Source: Chromobacterium sp. ATCC 53434
Lineage (GTDB): Bacteria; Pseudomonadota; Gammaproteobacteria; Burkholderiales; Chromobacteriaceae
Direction: 5' to 3'
DNA: 64,000 bases
NCBI RefSeq assembly: GCF_002848345.1
Contig: NZ_CP025429.1
Location: 1,488,001 to 1,552,000, forward strand
This document shows, one piece after another, positions 29,473 through 42,391 of the stretch. Both the position numbers and the translations under genes were made by a program. Each line of letters opens with the position of its first letter. Position 1 is the stretch's first letter. A model generated the notes under the pieces. The model did not search any database, had not been told where the DNA came from, and saw only the letters and a list, made by a program, of their open reading frames with translations.

Positions 29473-30462
29473 ATGGCAAAACCGTTCCCCTCGTTCAGCC
29501 TGCTTGTCGCCGCCGCCTTGTCGCTGGCGGCCGGCTTCGCCGCCGCGGCCGACGCCGTCACCGTCGGCTACCAGACCGGCATCGACCCCACCAAGATTCC
29601 GCAGGCCGACGGCGTCTACGAGAAGGCCACCGGCAGCCGCATCAACTGGCGCAAGTTCGACAGCGGCGCCGACCTGATCGCCGCGCTGGCTTCCGGCGAC
29701 GTGGCCATCGGCAATATCGGCTCCAGCCCGCTGGCGGCGGCCGCCAGCCGCGGCCTGCCGATAGAGACCTTCCTGGTGGCCGACGAGATCGGCGCCGCCG
29801 AGGCGCTGGTGGCGCGAAACGGCAGCGGCATCGCCACGCCGCGGGACCTGGTGGGCAAGAAGGTGGCCGTGCCCTTCGTCTCCACCACCCATTACAGCCT
29901 GCTGGCGGCGCTGCGCCATTGGGGCGTGGATCCGGCCCGTGTGAAGATCCTCAATCTGCGGCCCGGCGAGATCGCGGCGGCCTGGCAGCGCGGCGACATC
30001 GACGCCGCCTATGTGTGGGACCCGGCGCTGGGCCGGATCAAAGGGGGCGGCAAGGTGCTGACAAGCTCGGCCGAGGTGGCCAAGTGGGGCGCGCCCACCT
30101 ACGACATCTGGGTGGTGCGCAAGGACTTCGCCGCCGCCCACCCGGAATTCGTCGCCCGCTTCGCCAAGGTGTCGCTGGACGCCATCGCCGGCTATCTGGC
30201 CGATCCGCGGGCCTTCGCCGCCAATGCCGGCCATATCGCCAAGATCAGCCGGCTGACCGGCGCCGCCGCGCCGGACGTGGTGGCCGGCCTGAACGGCAAC
30301 CGCTTCCTGAGCCGCGACGAGCAGACGGCGCTGTTGCAGTCGCCGTTCGTGGCGGCGGTGGGCAGGACCGCCGCCTTTCTGAAGGCGCAGGGCAAGGTGG
30401 AGGCGCTGCAGCCGGACTACGGCCCGTACGTGACCAATCGCTTCGTCAAGACGGCGAGGTAG
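29473..30462 (+). CDS. tauA: Taurine ABC transporter substrate-binding protein TauA
   Basis: A 329-residue periplasmic binding protein with a signal peptide (residues 1-26, cleavage near AAAADAV). The body follows TauA/Ssu[60 protein letters not shown] and [13 protein letters not shown]. It captures taurine or a related sulfonate for import. First gene of a tauABCD run, 2 nt before tauB. No TauR/Cbl regulator gene is adjacent. Confidence 0.92.
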   Translation: MAKPFPSFSLLVAAALSLAAGFAAAADAVTVGYQTGIDPTKIPQADGVYEKATGSRINWRKFDSGADLIAALASGDVAIGNIGSSPLAAAASRGLPIETFLVADEIGAAEALVARNGSGIATPRDLVGKKVAVPFVSTTHYSLLAALRHWGVDPARVKILNLRPGEIAAAWQRGDIDAAYVWDPALGRIKGGGKVLTSSAEVAKWGAPTYDIWVVRKDFAAAHPEFVARFAKVSLDAIAGYLADPRAFAANAGHIAKISRLTGAAAPDVVAGLNGNRFLSRDEQTALLQSPFVAAVGRTAAFLKAQGKVEALQPDYGPYVTNRFVKTAR

Positions 30463-30464
30463 CG

Positions 30465-31246
<782 letters not shown>

Positions 31247-31250
<4 letters not shown>

Positions 31251-32086
31251 GCGGCGTCGAAACCACGGCGGAGCAGGAGCTGCTGTCCGTCTCCAGCCGG
31301 GAGGACGGGGCGCCGCGCAAGCTGCCCCGGCCGGGCGCCGGCGCGGCCAGTTTGGCGGCGATGCTGGCCGGCTGGTGGCTGCTGGCGCACAGCGGCTGGG
31401 TGCAGCCGCTATTCCTGCCGACGCCGGAAGCGGTGTGGGCCAAGCTGCTGACGGTGGCCGGCCAGGGCTTCATGGACGCCACGCTGTGGCAGCACCTGGC
31501 GGCCAGCCTGCAACGCATCGCGCTGGCGCTGGCCGCCGCGGTGGCGGTGGGCGTGCCGCTGGGCGCGTTGATGGGGCGCAGCGCGCTGGCACGAGGCTTG
31601 CTTGATCCAATGCTGGAGGCATACCGTCCGGTGCCGCCGCTCGCCTATCTGCCGCTGATCGTGATCTGGTTCGGCATCGGCGAGTTGTCCAAGGTGCTGC
31701 TGATCTTCCTGGCCATCCTGGCGCCGGTGGCGATCGCCGCCCGTCACGGCGTGGCCGGCGTCAGTCGCAGCCGGCTGCGCGCGGCCCAAAGCCTGGGCGC
31801 CGGCCGCGGACAGTTGTTGTGGCTGGTGGTGTTGCCGGAGGCGCTGCCGCAAATCCTGACCGGCATCCGCATCGGCTTGGGGGCCGGCTGGTCCACGCTG
31901 GTGGCGGCGGAGCTGGTGGCCGCCACCCGGGGCCTGGGCTTCATGGTGCAGTCGGCGGCGCAGTTCCTGGCCACCGACGTGGTGGTGCTGGGCATCCTGG
32001 TCATCGCCGCGGTGGCCTTCGCGCTGGAGTTGGGCCTGCGCGCGTTGCAGCGCCGGCTGGCGCCTTGGTACGGACAAGAAGACTAA
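31247..32086 (+). CDS. tauC: Taurine ABC transporter permease TauC
   Basis: A 279-residue inner-membrane permease with about six helices. The EAA loop that docks on TauB reads [20 protein letters not shown] followed by [16 protein letters not shown] family-typical [20 protein letters not shown] segment precedes it. The first about 30 residues are a hydrophilic cytoplasmic extension. Confidence 0.94.
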
Positions 32087-32106
32087 ATAATAAGGAGAAG
32101 ACTCTG

Positions 32107-32940
32107 ATGAGTTTGCAATTGACCCGCCTGAGCCCGGCGCTGGGCGCGGTGGTAGAGGGGATGGACCTGGCGCGGCCGCTGGAGGACGCCGAGCGGCGCG
32201 CGCTGAACGAGGCCTTGCTGCGCCACCAGGTGCTGTTTTTCCGCGGCCAGGACATCACGCCGCTGCAGCAGCGCAATTTCGCGGTGCGCTTCGGCGATCT
32301 GCACACCCACCCGATTTATCCGCAGCATCCGGACGCGCGCGAGATCGTGGTGCTGGACACCGACGCGGTGGACCTGCGGGACAACGCCATCTGGCACACC
32401 GACGTCACCTTCATCGAAACCCCGCCGCTGGGCGCGGTGCTGGCGGCGCGGCAGTTGCCGGAGCTGGGCGGCGACACGCTGTGGGCCAGCGGCATCGCCG
32501 CCTACGAGGCGCTGTCGGCCAGCCTGAAGGCCAGGCTGGAAGGCTTGAGCGCGGTCCATGATTTCGCCAAGTCCTTTCCGCTGGCGCGTTACGGCCTGAC
32601 CGACGACGACCGCCGCCGCTGGGACGAGACGCGGCGCAAGCATCCGCCTGTCAGCCACCCGCTGGTGCGCATCCACCCGGAAAGCGGCCGCCGCGCGCTG
32701 TTCGTCAACGAGGGCTTCACCATCGCCATCAACGAACTGCCGGACGGCGAGGGCAACGCGCTGCTGCAGTTCCTGTTTGCTCACCAGTCGCGGCCGGAGT
32801 TTTCGGTGCGCTGGCGCTGGCAGGCCGGCGACGTGGCGTTCTGGGACAACCGCTGCACGATACACTACGCGGTGGACGACTACCGGCCGGCGCGGCGGGT
32901 GATGCACCGGGCGACGATACTGGGCGACCGGCCGTTCTAG
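32107..32940 (+). CDS. tauD: Taurine dioxygenase TauD
   Basis: A 277-residue Fe(II)/2-oxoglutarate dioxygenase that hydroxylates taurine, releasing sulfite and aminoacetaldehyde. The facial triad is visible: H and D in [10 protein letters not shown] and the distal His in [11 protein letters not shown]; the 2-oxoglutarate Arg is in the last segment. AAGGAG precedes the ATG. Ends in a bidirectional terminator. Completes the sulfur-scavenging operon. Confidence 0.94.
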   Translation: MSLQLTRLSPALGAVVEGMDLARPLEDAERRALNEALLRHQVLFFRGQDITPLQQRNFAVRFGDLHTHPIYPQHPDAREIVVLDTDAVDLRDNAIWHTDVTFIETPPLGAVLAARQLPELGGDTLWASGIAAYEALSASLKARLEGLSAVHDFAKSFPLARYGLTDDDRRRWDETRRKHPPVSHPLVRIHPESGRRALFVNEGFTIAINELPDGEGNALLQFLFAHQSRPEFSVRWRWQAGDVAFWDNRCTIHYAVDDYRPARRVMHRATILGDRPF

Positions 32941-32959
32941 GCTCGCCCGCGCGGCAAGC

Positions 32960-32990
32960 AAAAAGGCCATCCCCGGGGATGGCCTTTTTC
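32960..32990. terminator. Bidirectional terminator between tauD and dbpA
   Basis: An extended palindrome, AAAAGGCCATCCCC with GGGGATGGCCTTTTT, serves both convergent genes. Confidence 0.92.
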
Positions 32991-33007
32991 TTCGACGGCG
33001 GCGCGGA

Positions 33008-34390
<1,383 letters not shown>

Positions 34391-34472
34391 AATGACTTGG
34401 CGCGGTTGGCTAAAGGCTGGGCAGTGTAACAGCAGTGAGGCTCGCGGCCAAATGCCCGGCGCATTTCGCGTG

Positions 34473-34495
34473 AAAAAAGCCCGGTGGAGCCGGGC
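34473..34495 (-). terminator. Terminator after the haem-type chemoreceptor
   Basis: On the minus strand the stem GCCCGG / CCGGGC with a CTCCA loop is followed by TTTTTT. Confidence 0.8.
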
Positions 34496-34552
34496 GCTGT
34501 GGTCTTCCTCTCTAGTTTTAACAGATGCCGCCGTTTTTGCCGGCCCGCCCGC

Positions 34553-36184
34553 TCATACCCTGAAGCGAGACACCGAGTCGGTCAGCCGCCTGGCCAGCGC
34601 CTCCAGCTCGCCGGCGGCGCCGACGGTCTGCTGGATGTCCTGGTCGTTGGTGCGCGCCATCTCGGCGATGGCGTCTATGTTTTCGTTGACGGTCTGGCTG
34701 CTCAGCTTTTGCTGCTCGGTCACCTCGACGATCTGCCTGAGGCCGCTGCGCACCGCCGCCACCGAGCGGTTGGCCGCGTCCAGCACGCCGGCCACGCTGT
34801 CGGTGGAATGTCGGCTGGCCTCCAGCGACTGCAGGCCGGCGCTGACCGCCTGGCGCACCGCGTCGGTCTTGCCGTTCAGCGCGCCGGTGACGGCGTCGAT
34901 CTCGCTGGCGGACTTGGCCGACTTCTCGGCCAGCTTGCGCACCTCGTCGGCCACCACGGCGAAGCCGCGGCCCTGCTCGCCGGCGCGCGCCGCCTCTATC
35001 GCGGCGTTCAACGCCAATAGATTGGTCTGCTCGGCGATTTCGCGCACCTGCTTGGTCATGTGGGTGATCACCGCGGTGGAACTGGCCAGCTCGTTTTCCG
35101 CCTGCGCCATCAGCTGCACCGCGCTTTCCGCCTGGCCCACCTCGCGCTGCAGCCGGTGCAGGCTCTGTCGTCCCTGTTCCGAGCGCTGCAGGCTTTCCTC
35201 GGCGCCGCTGCTGACGTGCTCGGCCTGGCCGGCGATTTCGCCGATATGGGCGGCCAGCTGGTCCACCGCCTCGGCCGCCGCCTGCGACTGGCTGTTCTGC
35301 CGGTGCGAGCTGGCGGCCAGTTGCCCGGCGCCGTCGGACAGGCGGCGCGAGGCCTGCGCCACCGCGTCGGCGCTGGCGCCCACCTGGCGCACCAGACCGG
35401 CCACCGTGCCCAGCATCCGGTTGAACAAGTGGGCGGTGGTGCCGATCTCGTCGCGGCTGCGTTCCGGCAGCCGGCGCGTCAGGTCGCCTTCGCCGCCGGC
35501 CAGCTCGGCCAGGCCCCGCGCCATGTCCTGCAGCGGCCGCGTGACGAAGCGGCGGATGAACAGATAGACCACCGCCAGCATCGGCAGCGAGGCGAACATC
35601 GCGAACAGGATGCTGCGGGTGCGGAAGGCCTCGACCGCCGCGTAGGGCTTCTCCAGAGAAATTCTCATGCTGACCGCGCCCAGCGGCGTCTTGTCCGCCA
35701 CCTGGTGGCAGGCCAGGCAGTTCTTGCCCAGGTATTTGGTGGACGCCAGCGCCGGGTAGACCACGCGCAGATGCTCGCCCAGCTGCGGCGTGGACTCGAT
35801 CGCGATGCGCGGCTTGCCGTCGCGCAGCGCGGCGCGCTCGGTCTCGTCGGCGGGGCCCGCCTTGTCGCCGGCGTTGCCGGGGCCGAACTGTCTGCTGACC
35901 GCGTCGCCGCGTATCACGCGCAGATCGCGTACCGCGGCCAGCTCGCGGATCTGGTCCAGGAACACGTCGCGCTGGCCGACGGTGCCGGTGATCATCATGC
36001 CGGTCAGGCCGGCCAGCGTCATTTCGTTCATGCTGTGCGCCAGGTCCTTGGCCTGCTCCACGGCGATGTCGCGGCTGGCCTGGGTCTCCCAGGCTATCAG
36101 TCCGCCCCAGGCCAGCACCAGACAGGTCCAGATCGCGCCGGTCAGCCGCAGCCAGATCGGCCAGTCGGAAAATTTTCTCATCAT
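34553..36184 (-). CDS. Methyl-accepting chemotaxis protein with periplasmic haem-c motif
   Basis: A 543-residue receptor: membrane helix at about 14-32, periplasmic domain about 33-190, second helix about 190-211, HAMP ([20 protein letters not shown]), then a signalling domain with the usual hairpin [20 protein letters not shown] and [16 protein letters not shown]. The periplasmic part contains CLACH at residues 156-160, a CXXCH haem-c site in a Tll0287/DUF3365-like context (GKNCLACHQ...[11 protein letters not shown]). This suggests a redox- or gas-sensing chemoreceptor. An AAAGGAG lies upstream of the ATG but separated by a GGGGC/GCCCC hairpin that may bring it close to the start. Confidence 0.9.
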   Translation of the reverse strand: MMRKFSDWPIWLRLTGAIWTCLVLAWGGLIAWETQASRDIAVEQAKDLAHSMNEMTLAGLTGMMITGTVGQRDVFLDQIRELAAVRDLRVIRGDAVSRQFGPGNAGDKAGPADETERAALRDGKPRIAIESTPQLGEHLRVVYPALASTKYLGKNCLACHQVADKTPLGAVSMRISLEKPYAAVEAFRTRSILFAMFASLPMLAVVYLFIRRFVTRPLQDMARGLAELAGGEGDLTRRLPERSRDEIGTTAHLFNRMLGTVAGLVRQVGASADAVAQASRRLSDGAGQLAASSHRQNSQSQAAAEAVDQLAAHIGEIAGQAEHVSSGAEESLQRSEQGRQSLHRLQREVGQAESAVQLMAQAENELASSTAVITHMTKQVREIAEQTNLLALNAAIEAARAGEQGRGFAVVADEVRKLAEKSAKSASEIDAVTGALNGKTDAVRQAVSAGLQSLEASRHSTDSVAGVLDAANRSVAAVRSGLRQIVEVTEQQKLSSQTVNENIDAIAEMARTNDQDIQQTVGAAGELEALARRLTDSVSRFRV

Positions 36185-36444
36185 CGCTGCCGGGGCGGCG
36201 GCCCCGTCTCCTTTGTTGTCGTGTGTCCGCGCCGCGCGGACGCCGGAGAGGCGCCGCGCCGGCATGCCATGGGGATTCTAGTGGCGCGCGCGGACGCGCC
36301 ATTGGCGCAGATCAAACAATCGGCGGATTGGCCTTGCCAGCGGCGGGCTATGCTGTGCTTGGGTTCGGCGCCGATTTCTGCAACAATCGCGCCCTTGCCG
36401 CCACGGCGATGGCGGAATCGGGACAGGAAATACAAGGAATGGGC

Positions 36445-37692
36445 ATGAATGACGGAATGGGGCGCGGCGTCGCCATCATAGGCGGCGGACCGGCGGGCCT
36501 GATGGCGGCCGAGGTCTTGTCGCAGCGCGGCTACGCGGTGGACGTGTACGACGCGATGCCGTCCGTCGGCCGCAAATTCCTGCTGGCAGGCATAGGCGGG
36601 CTCAACATCACCCATTCCGAAGCTTATCCGGCCTTCGTCGGCCGCTACGGCGGGCGCGCGGAGCAGATCGACGCGCTGCTGAACGGTTTCGACGCCGACG
36701 CGCTGCGCGCCTGGGTGCACGACCTGGGCGTGGAGACCTTCGTCGGCAGCTCCGGCCGGGTCTTCCCGCGCGAGATGAAGGCGGCGCCGTTGCTGCGCGC
36801 CTGGCTGGGCCGGCTGCGCGCGGCCGGCGTGCGCATCCACGTGCGCCATCGCTGGCAGGGCTGGAATGCCGACGGCGCCCTGCGTTTCGACACGCCGGAC
36901 GGCGAGCTGGCGGTGCGCGCCGACGCGACGCTGCTGGCGCTGGGCGGCGGCAGCTGGAAGAAGCTGGGATCGGACGGCCGCTGGCTGCCGTGGCTGGCCG
37001 AGCGCGGCGTCGCCACCGCGCCGCTGTCGCCGTCCAATTGCGGCTTCGACGCCGACTGGAGCGACTTCTTCGCCGACAAGTTCGCCGGCGAGCCGCTGAA
37101 ATCGGTCGGGCTGTCCTTCCTGGGCGGCGACGGTCGCGAATTCAAGCGCGTCGGCGAATGCGTGATCACCAAAAACGGCATCGAGGGCAGTCTGATCTAC
37201 GCCTGCTCGGCGCTGCTGCGCGACGAGATCGCCCGCGCCGGCGCCGCCACCTGCTATCTGGACCTGATCCCGGCCTGGGACGAGGCCCGGGTGTTGGCCG
37301 AAGTGGCGCACCCGCGCGGTTCGCGCTCGCTGTCCAGCCATCTGCAAAGCCGGCTGAACCTGAAGGGCGCGCGCGCCGGCATCCTTCGTGAGTGCCTGGA
37401 CAAGGAGTCGTTCCAGAATCCGGCGGCGCTGGCCGCCGCGATCAAGCGGCTGCCGCTGACGCTGACCGCGCCGGGGCCCATCGACGAAGCGATCAGCACC
37501 GCCGGCGGCGTCGGTTTCGCCGCGCTGGATGCGCGGCAGATGCTCACCGCGCTGCCCGGCGTGTTCTGCGCCGGCGAGATGCTGGACTGGGAGGCGCCGA
37601 CCGGCGGCTACCTGCTGACCGCCTGTTTCGCCAGCGGCCGCGCGGCGGGGCAGGGCATCGCCGACTGGCTGGCGCGGGGCGAATCCAGATAG
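36445..37692 (+). CDS. HI0933/YhiN-type FAD-binding oxidoreductase (TIGR03862-like)
   Basis: A 415-residue flavoprotein. It begins with a dinucleotide-binding GxGxxG motif (VAIIGGGPAGLMAAEVLSQR), followed by GRKFLLAGIGGLNITHSE, the hallmark of the HI0933-like family, and ends with GVFCAGEMLDWEAPTGGYLL, the second FAD contact. The substrate is unknown; names such as aminoacetone oxidase family are used for relatives without proof here. I chose the ATG at 36445, 6 nt after AAGGA. It is divergent from the haem-type chemoreceptor. Confidence 0.9.
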   Translation: MNDGMGRGVAIIGGGPAGLMAAEVLSQRGYAVDVYDAMPSVGRKFLLAGIGGLNITHSEAYPAFVGRYGGRAEQIDALLNGFDADALRAWVHDLGVETFVGSSGRVFPREMKAAPLLRAWLGRLRAAGVRIHVRHRWQGWNADGALRFDTPDGELAVRADATLLALGGGSWKKLGSDGRWLPWLAERGVATAPLSPSNCGFDADWSDFFADKFAGEPLKSVGLSFLGGDGREFKRVGECVITKNGIEGSLIYACSALLRDEIARAGAATCYLDLIPAWDEARVLAEVAHPRGSRSLSSHLQSRLNLKGARAGILRECLDKESFQNPAALAAAIKRLPLTLTAPGPIDEAISTAGGVGFAALDARQMLTALPGVFCAGEMLDWEAPTGGYLLTACFASGRAAGQGIADWLARGESR

Positions 37693-38051
37693 TTTCGCCG
37701 GAGGACGGCGATCGGAGGTGACGGAAAATCCGGATGGTGTTTCTGGCCCATTCCGGATGCGATTCGCAAGCGGTTTTTCTTGCTTGCCATCGGTGAAACA
37801 CCGCCAATCCTGTGGAGCGTGCTGCGCCAGCTTCCGCGTTTCCTTTCGCTGGGCCGATGGCGGCGCCTGCTGCTGAATACTTTTTCGGTTTGAATTCGCA
37901 GGGGTAGTGGCGGACACCGGCGTCCGAGACCCCCGGCATCAATGGCGATGACTGGCATCATCGATTGGCGACGTCCATTATCCAATGATGCAGAGGCATG
38001 GGTGCGACACAGGTCATCATGCCGCCGTTTGGGTTCTCCACGGGAGGGACG
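37693..38051. other. Intergenic stretch without a supported gene
   Basis: These 359 nt show no gene, promoter pair or RNA I can support. Confidence 0.45.
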
Positions 38052-38474
38052 ATGCAACAGCCTGATTCGACAGCGCCCGCGTCGGCGCGGATAGACGCGA
38101 GAATCGCCGAGCTGGGGGACTGGCGCGGCGAGGTGCTGGGCAGGATGCGCCGGCTGATTCGGGAGGCGGACCCGGACATCGTTGAGGAGTGGAAGTGGAT
38201 GGGCACGCCGGTCTGGTCGCATGGCGGCATTGTCTGCACCGGCGAATCGTACCAGTCGGTGGTGAAGCTGACCTTTCTGAAGGGGGCCTCGCTGGACGAT
38301 CCGGCCGGGCTGTTCAACGCCAGCCTGGACGGCAACGCCAGGCGCGCGATCGATATCCGCGACGGCGAGGAGGTGGACGCGGAGGCGTTCCAGGCCCTGG
38401 TCCGCGCCGCGATCGCGCTGAATCTGTCAGCTGGCAAGGCAAGGCCGAAGCGGGCGAAAACCGGCCAGGCTTGA
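38052..38474 (+). CDS. DUF1801 domain protein (YdhG/YjhX-like)
   Basis: A 140-residue cytoplasmic protein of the DUF1801 family: RMRRLIREADPDIVEEWKWM, GGIVCTGESYQSVVKLTFLK and NASLDGNARRAIDIRDGEEV are the three conserved blocks. A basic tail (KARPKRAKTG) follows. Relatives are small stand-alone proteins of unknown biochemical role. The start follows GGGAGGGACG. Confidence 0.85.
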   Translation: MQQPDSTAPASARIDARIAELGDWRGEVLGRMRRLIREADPDIVEEWKWMGTPVWSHGGIVCTGESYQSVVKLTFLKGASLDDPAGLFNASLDGNARRAIDIRDGEEVDAEAFQALVRAAIALNLSAGKARPKRAKTGQA

Positions 38475-39109
38475 TCAGAGCGCAGGCCCGGTCACGGCTG
38501 GGGAGTGCCGACGTCCGAGACAAGGAGGCTGTCTTGTTCGGCAAAGGCTCGGCGGCGGTCCGTCCCGAATGCCCCGCCGGGAGGCGGGATCACGCCGATG
38601 GCCATGTGAGTGGCATGGTTTGTAATACTCGTATTAATACCTATAACAGTATCAAACCAGCCCCTGGAGGGCGTATCCCACGATTGGGCATGAGGTGGGC
38701 GGGGCATGATATCTGGCATCAAATTTTGCTTGGCCGCGGATGCGGGCCTGATGGCCGCGCTGTCGCGGCGCGCATTGCGCATCAATGGCTTCAAATCGCG
38801 CCGGGCGCCGGCGCTTCATGCCTGCCTCGCCGGTATGGCGAGGCGGACCTGTCTCTCGATCTATTTGTCTAAAGTTTCCACACAACGCAAGACGCGTTCC
38901 ATCAAGGCCCCGGTGTCCATCGCCGGGAAAGGCGATGGCTGCGCGGAATCGATGCGGCGGCCAAGGCGCGTTTCCCCGACTCGCGCCGATGACGCCTTCC
39001 CCCCACGTCCGCTTGCCGGCCAGCCTCATCTAACGGCGGCCGGGCCGGCATCCCATTTTTGATCCCGCCGCAAGCCTGGCGGCGGACCGCATCGCAAGGA
39101 GACTCCTCG
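38475..39109. other. 635-nt intergenic region before the third chemoreceptor
   Basis: No supported gene. A 6-bp inverted repeat, TAATAC TC GTATTA (about 38626-38639), could be an operator. A TAAAGTTT -35-like box for sigma28 at 38870-38877 has no matching -10, so no flagellar-class promoter is called. Confidence 0.4.
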
Positions 39110-40855
39110 ATGAACAACTTTCGCAGCAATCTCGCGATCAACGGCCTGTTGGTCCTGATCGCGCTGACCTTCATCGGCGTGGTGTACACCTTCATGTCGA
39201 TGCGGCAGGCGGTTGACGCGATGAGCGACGCCAGCGACAACCGCTATCGCTCCTATCTGCTGGCCTCGGAATTGCGCCAGAGCTCGGACGATCTGACCCG
39301 GCTGGGGCGCACCTATGTCGTCACCGGCGATCCATCCTACGAGCAGCAGTACAACCGCGTGCTGGACATCCGCAACGGCAAGGCGCCGCGGCCCCAGGAG
39401 TACAACCGCATCTACTGGGATTTCGTCGCGGCGGGCCAGGACAAGCCGCGGCCCGATGGCGAGACGGTGCCGCTGCAGAGTCTGATGAAGCAGGCCGGCT
39501 TCACCGATGACGAGTTCGCCAAACTGAAGGAGGCGCAGGCCAATTCCGATGGCCTGGTCAATCTGGAGGTGAAGGCGATGAACGCGGTGAAGGGCAAGTT
39601 CGCCGACGCCCAGGGCAATTACACCGCCAGCGGACAGCCGGACATGGAGTTGGCCCGCAAACTGGTGCACAGCAAGGAATACCACCAGTACAAGGCCAAG
39701 ATCATGAAGCCGATCGACGACTTCTTCGTCCTGCTGGACCAGCGCACCAATGCGGCGCTGCAGCAGGCGCGGGACAGGTTGTCCAATGCGCAGCTGATGT
39801 TCCTGGTCACCATCATCCTGTTGGTTGGTGAAATCCTGTTCCTGATCCTGCTGGGCCGGCGCCAACTGCATACCCAGCTGGGTGGTTCGGTGAACGAGAT
39901 CGAGCAGGTGCTGCAGGAAATCGCCTCCGGCAATCTGACGGTGGCGGTGCCGAGCGCGCCGGAACACAGCGCGCTGGGCCAGATCGGCGTGATGAACCAG
40001 CGGCTGCGCCGGCTGATCGGCGAGGTCAACAACAACGCGGGCGAGCTGGTCAGCGCGATGGGTTCATTGCATCAGACCACCAACCGCATCAGTTCGGATG
40101 CCGAGCAGGTCAACCAGGCGATCAGTTCCAATGCCGCGACCATCGAACAGATCACCGTCAGCGTGACCCATGTCGCCGACACCACCTCCGACGCCAACGC
40201 CATCATCTCCCAGGCCAATGACAGCGCCGAGCGCAGCCGCCAGGCGATGCAGCAGGTATCGGCCGAGGTGGGCAAGCTGTCCCAGGCGATGGGAACGCTG
40301 GGCGAGACGCTGCACTCCCTTGGCAAGCATTCGGAGGAGATCAGCTCGATTGTCGGCGTGATCAAGGACATCGCCGACCAGACGAATCTGCTGGCGCTGA
40401 ACGCCGCGATAGAGGCCGCGCGGGCGGGCGAGCAGGGCCGCGGCTTCGCCGTGGTGGCCGACGAGGTGCGCAAGCTGGCCGAGCGCACGGCCCAGGCCAC
40501 GACCGAGATCACCACGATGACCCAGGGCATGCAGCAGCAGACCGCCGGCACCGTCAACAGCATGCAGCAGGCCCGCAGCACCGTCGATCAAAGCGTCAAC
40601 CTGGCCCAGAGCACGGCCAGCGAGATCGAAAACATCGGCGGCTTGATGCAGCAGGTGGTGGCGACGTTCACGCAGATCACCCACGCCACGCGGGAGCAGT
40701 CCACCGCCGTCGGTAATATCGCTCACACCACCGAGAACATCAACGGCATGACCCGTTCCACGTCGGAAGTGGCCCAGGCCGCCAGCTCGACACTGGACGA
40801 TCTGAACCAGCACGCCCTCAGGCTCAAGGAAGTGGTGGGACGCTTTCGCGTTTGA
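39110..40855 (+). CDS. Methyl-accepting chemotaxis protein
   Basis: A 581-residue receptor with a membrane helix at about 10-30, a large periplasmic domain (about 31-225) that includes [20 protein letters not shown], a second helix (about 228-248), a HAMP-like linker (IASGNLTV) and the signalling domain with [20 protein letters not shown] and the [16 protein letters not shown] hairpin tip. The periplasmic [11 protein letters not shown] pattern is seen in several large sensory domains; the ligand is unknown. AAGGAG precedes the ATG. Confidence 0.93.
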   Translation: MNNFRSNLAINGLLVLIALTFIGVVYTFMSMRQAVDAMSDASDNRYRSYLLASELRQSSDDLTRLGRTYVVTGDPSYEQQYNRVLDIRNGKAPRPQEYNRIYWDFVAAGQDKPRPDGETVPLQSLMKQAGFTDDEFAKLKEAQANSDGLVNLEVKAMNAVKGKFADAQGNYTASGQPDMELARKLVHSKEYHQYKAKIMKPIDDFFVLLDQRTNAALQQARDRLSNAQLMFLVTIILLVGEILFLILLGRRQLHTQLGGSVNEIEQVLQEIASGNLTVAVPSAPEHSALGQIGVMNQRLRRLIGEVNNNAGELVSAMGSLHQTTNRISSDAEQVNQAISSNAATIEQITVSVTHVADTTSDANAIISQANDSAERSRQAMQQVSAEVGKLSQAMGTLGETLHSLGKHSEEISSIVGVIKDIADQTNLLALNAAIEAARAGEQGRGFAVVADEVRKLAERTAQATTEITTMTQGMQQQTAGTVNSMQQARSTVDQSVNLAQSTASEIENIGGLMQQVVATFTQITHATREQSTAVGNIAHTTENINGMTRSTSEVAQAASSTLDDLNQHALRLKEVVGRFRV

Positions 40856-40914
40856 CCGGGGCCGTCAGCCGCCGGCCTGGCCGCTGCCGTCTTGCTGCGG
40901 GACGGCGGTCTCCA

Positions 40915-42072
40915 CTATGTGTCAGACTGCGGGGCGTAAGTGATGGGAATGGCATTGTCGATGCGAATGGTTCGATCTGCTTGGTTGAACGTGGCCAGCC
41001 GGGCGCGAAGAAGCCCGTTCATTTGCGGATAGTTATACCTGGACATGACGAACTGCTGATAGGCGGTGTTTCCAAGATAGTCGAACAGTTTCGGCGGCGT
41101 ATGAGTCCTTACCGTGCCGAGATAGCCGACAACCTGACGTCCTGAATGAGCGCTGAGCTGCGCAGCGAAAGACGCTTCGCCGTCGATTTCATTACCGATA
41201 TGGCAGCCGATGATCCGGACGCTCGTTATGGTGTCGTAATCCCTGTAATTTGCCAGAAGGGTATGGTGTAGCTGCAAGGCGTCGAGGTTGTAGTCGTTGA
41301 TGGGCACGCGAGTCTGGCCGGCCGCGTTGGCGTCTGGCCCGGAGTGCGTTAATACGTCCAGATACCATGGTCGGTTCGGGACGCCGTTATAGGCGACGAC
41401 CGAGTCCCTGAGTTCCCGGCTGCTGAAGCCCAGATAGGCGATATCATGGGAGGTGATGATCGATTGCATCGCCTCCCCATGCTCGCCCAGCGGAACGACC
41501 CTGGCCATCGCGACCGCGGCGCCTTGGGTCCCACGTCCGCTGAGTCCCACTGACCGGATCTTCGCCAGCCTTTGGCTCATCCCTGCCAGCGAGCTTATCC
41601 CTTTGCTCAGCAACTGATACCCGCTTGTGGCCATGCCGATGCCCAGCGATGGCAAGCCGGTGGCGAGAGATGCCCAAGCCAGTGTCGACGAGAGCTTCGG
41701 ATCCGTATCTTCAAGCGTGCCGGACAATATCGCCATCACGCCGGAGGCGGTTTCTAGGGCGGCGAGGATGCAGCTTGCCACGCTCAGCGACTGGCTCAGC
41801 GTCAATGGTGCCAGCGCCAGTCCGATCGCGCCGGCGACGATGCTGATGATGCCATGGCTGCTTATATGTCCCGACGGATCGGCCCGGTTTATCGGGTCGC
41901 CAGCGCAATAGGCATAGGCATTGATGCCGCCGGCGCCGAACGGACTCATCGTGTCCGGACAGTGAAAGCGCTGCAGCGCCGGGCTGTACGCTCTATAGCC
42001 ATTGCCCAAATGCATGGCGCCGCTCAACGGGTCTAGCCGTTCGCCATTGAAACCCAGCCCGCAGTCATTCAT
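40915..42072 (-). CDS. Stand-alone RHS-core protein with a possible cysteine-peptidase-like C-terminus
   Basis: A 385-residue protein. Residues 5-68 are the RHS-repeat-associated core in miniature (GFNGERLDPLSGAMHLGNGY, YSPALQRFHCPDTMSPFG, NAYAYCAGDPINRADPSGH). Hydrophobic segments lie at about 74-160 (IVAGAIGLALAPL and later), then a variable C-terminal domain. There YLDVLTHSGPDANA (H243) and VRIIGCHIGNEIDGEASFAA (C290) resemble the His/Cys dyad order of caspase-like clan CD peptidases. The long YD-repeat shell that encapsulates RHS toxins is absent. No T6SS gene or immunity partner is seen next to it. Function unknown. Confidence 0.7.
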   Translation of the reverse strand: MNDCGLGFNGERLDPLSGAMHLGNGYRAYSPALQRFHCPDTMSPFGAGGINAYAYCAGDPINRADPSGHISSHGIISIVAGAIGLALAPLTLSQSLSVASCILAALETASGVMAILSGTLEDTDPKLSSTLAWASLATGLPSLGIGMATSGYQLLSKGISSLAGMSQRLAKIRSVGLSGRGTQGAAVAMARVVPLGEHGEAMQSIITSHDIAYLGFSSRELRDSVVAYNGVPNRPWYLDVLTHSGPDANAAGQTRVPINDYNLDALQLHHTLLANYRDYDTITSVRIIGCHIGNEIDGEASFAAQLSAHSGRQVVGYLGTVRTHTPPKLFDYLGNTAYQQFVMSRYNYPQMNGLLRARLATFNQADRTIRIDNAIPITYAPQSDT

Positions 42073-42391
42073 CGCCGTCCCGCCAGTGGGATATACAGGT
42101 TTTCAAGGTATCAGGGCGGTATCGGGAGAAAGGCGAGCGGGGGGCATTTTAAGCAAGGTCTGAACAAACCATCAGCCGGCATCGTGCTGGCTGATGGTTC
42201 AAAGCCCGGGCTCGCGGGGGATTTTCCCCCGGTTCAGGATGCCAGGCATGCGCCAGCCATCGGCTTGCCTGGGAGCAGCGATGCAAGCGTGTTTGCCGGT
42301 AGGGGAGCGCTGACCGCATCGCTTGCCTTGCCCATTGTTGAGACCGCTTTGTCGAATTTCAGGTGGACCGTGATGCAGGCCATCGCCGGTT
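42073..42391. other. Intergenic region with an 11-bp inverted repeat
   Basis: AACCATCAGCC (42167-42177) and GGCTGATGGTT (42189-42199) form a perfect stem with an 11-nt loop. It lacks a T tract on either strand, so a terminator role is weak. No gene is seen. Confidence 0.45.

Noticed and set aside
38870..38877. Sigma28 (flagellar) promoter for the third chemoreceptor
   Set aside because: The TAAAGTTT box is good but the position expected for GCCGATAA reads AAGACGCG, so no promoter is called.
42167..42199. Terminator for the RhlE-type helicase gene
   Set aside because: The stem is perfect but has an 11-nt loop and no T run, and lies about 190 nt from the stop.
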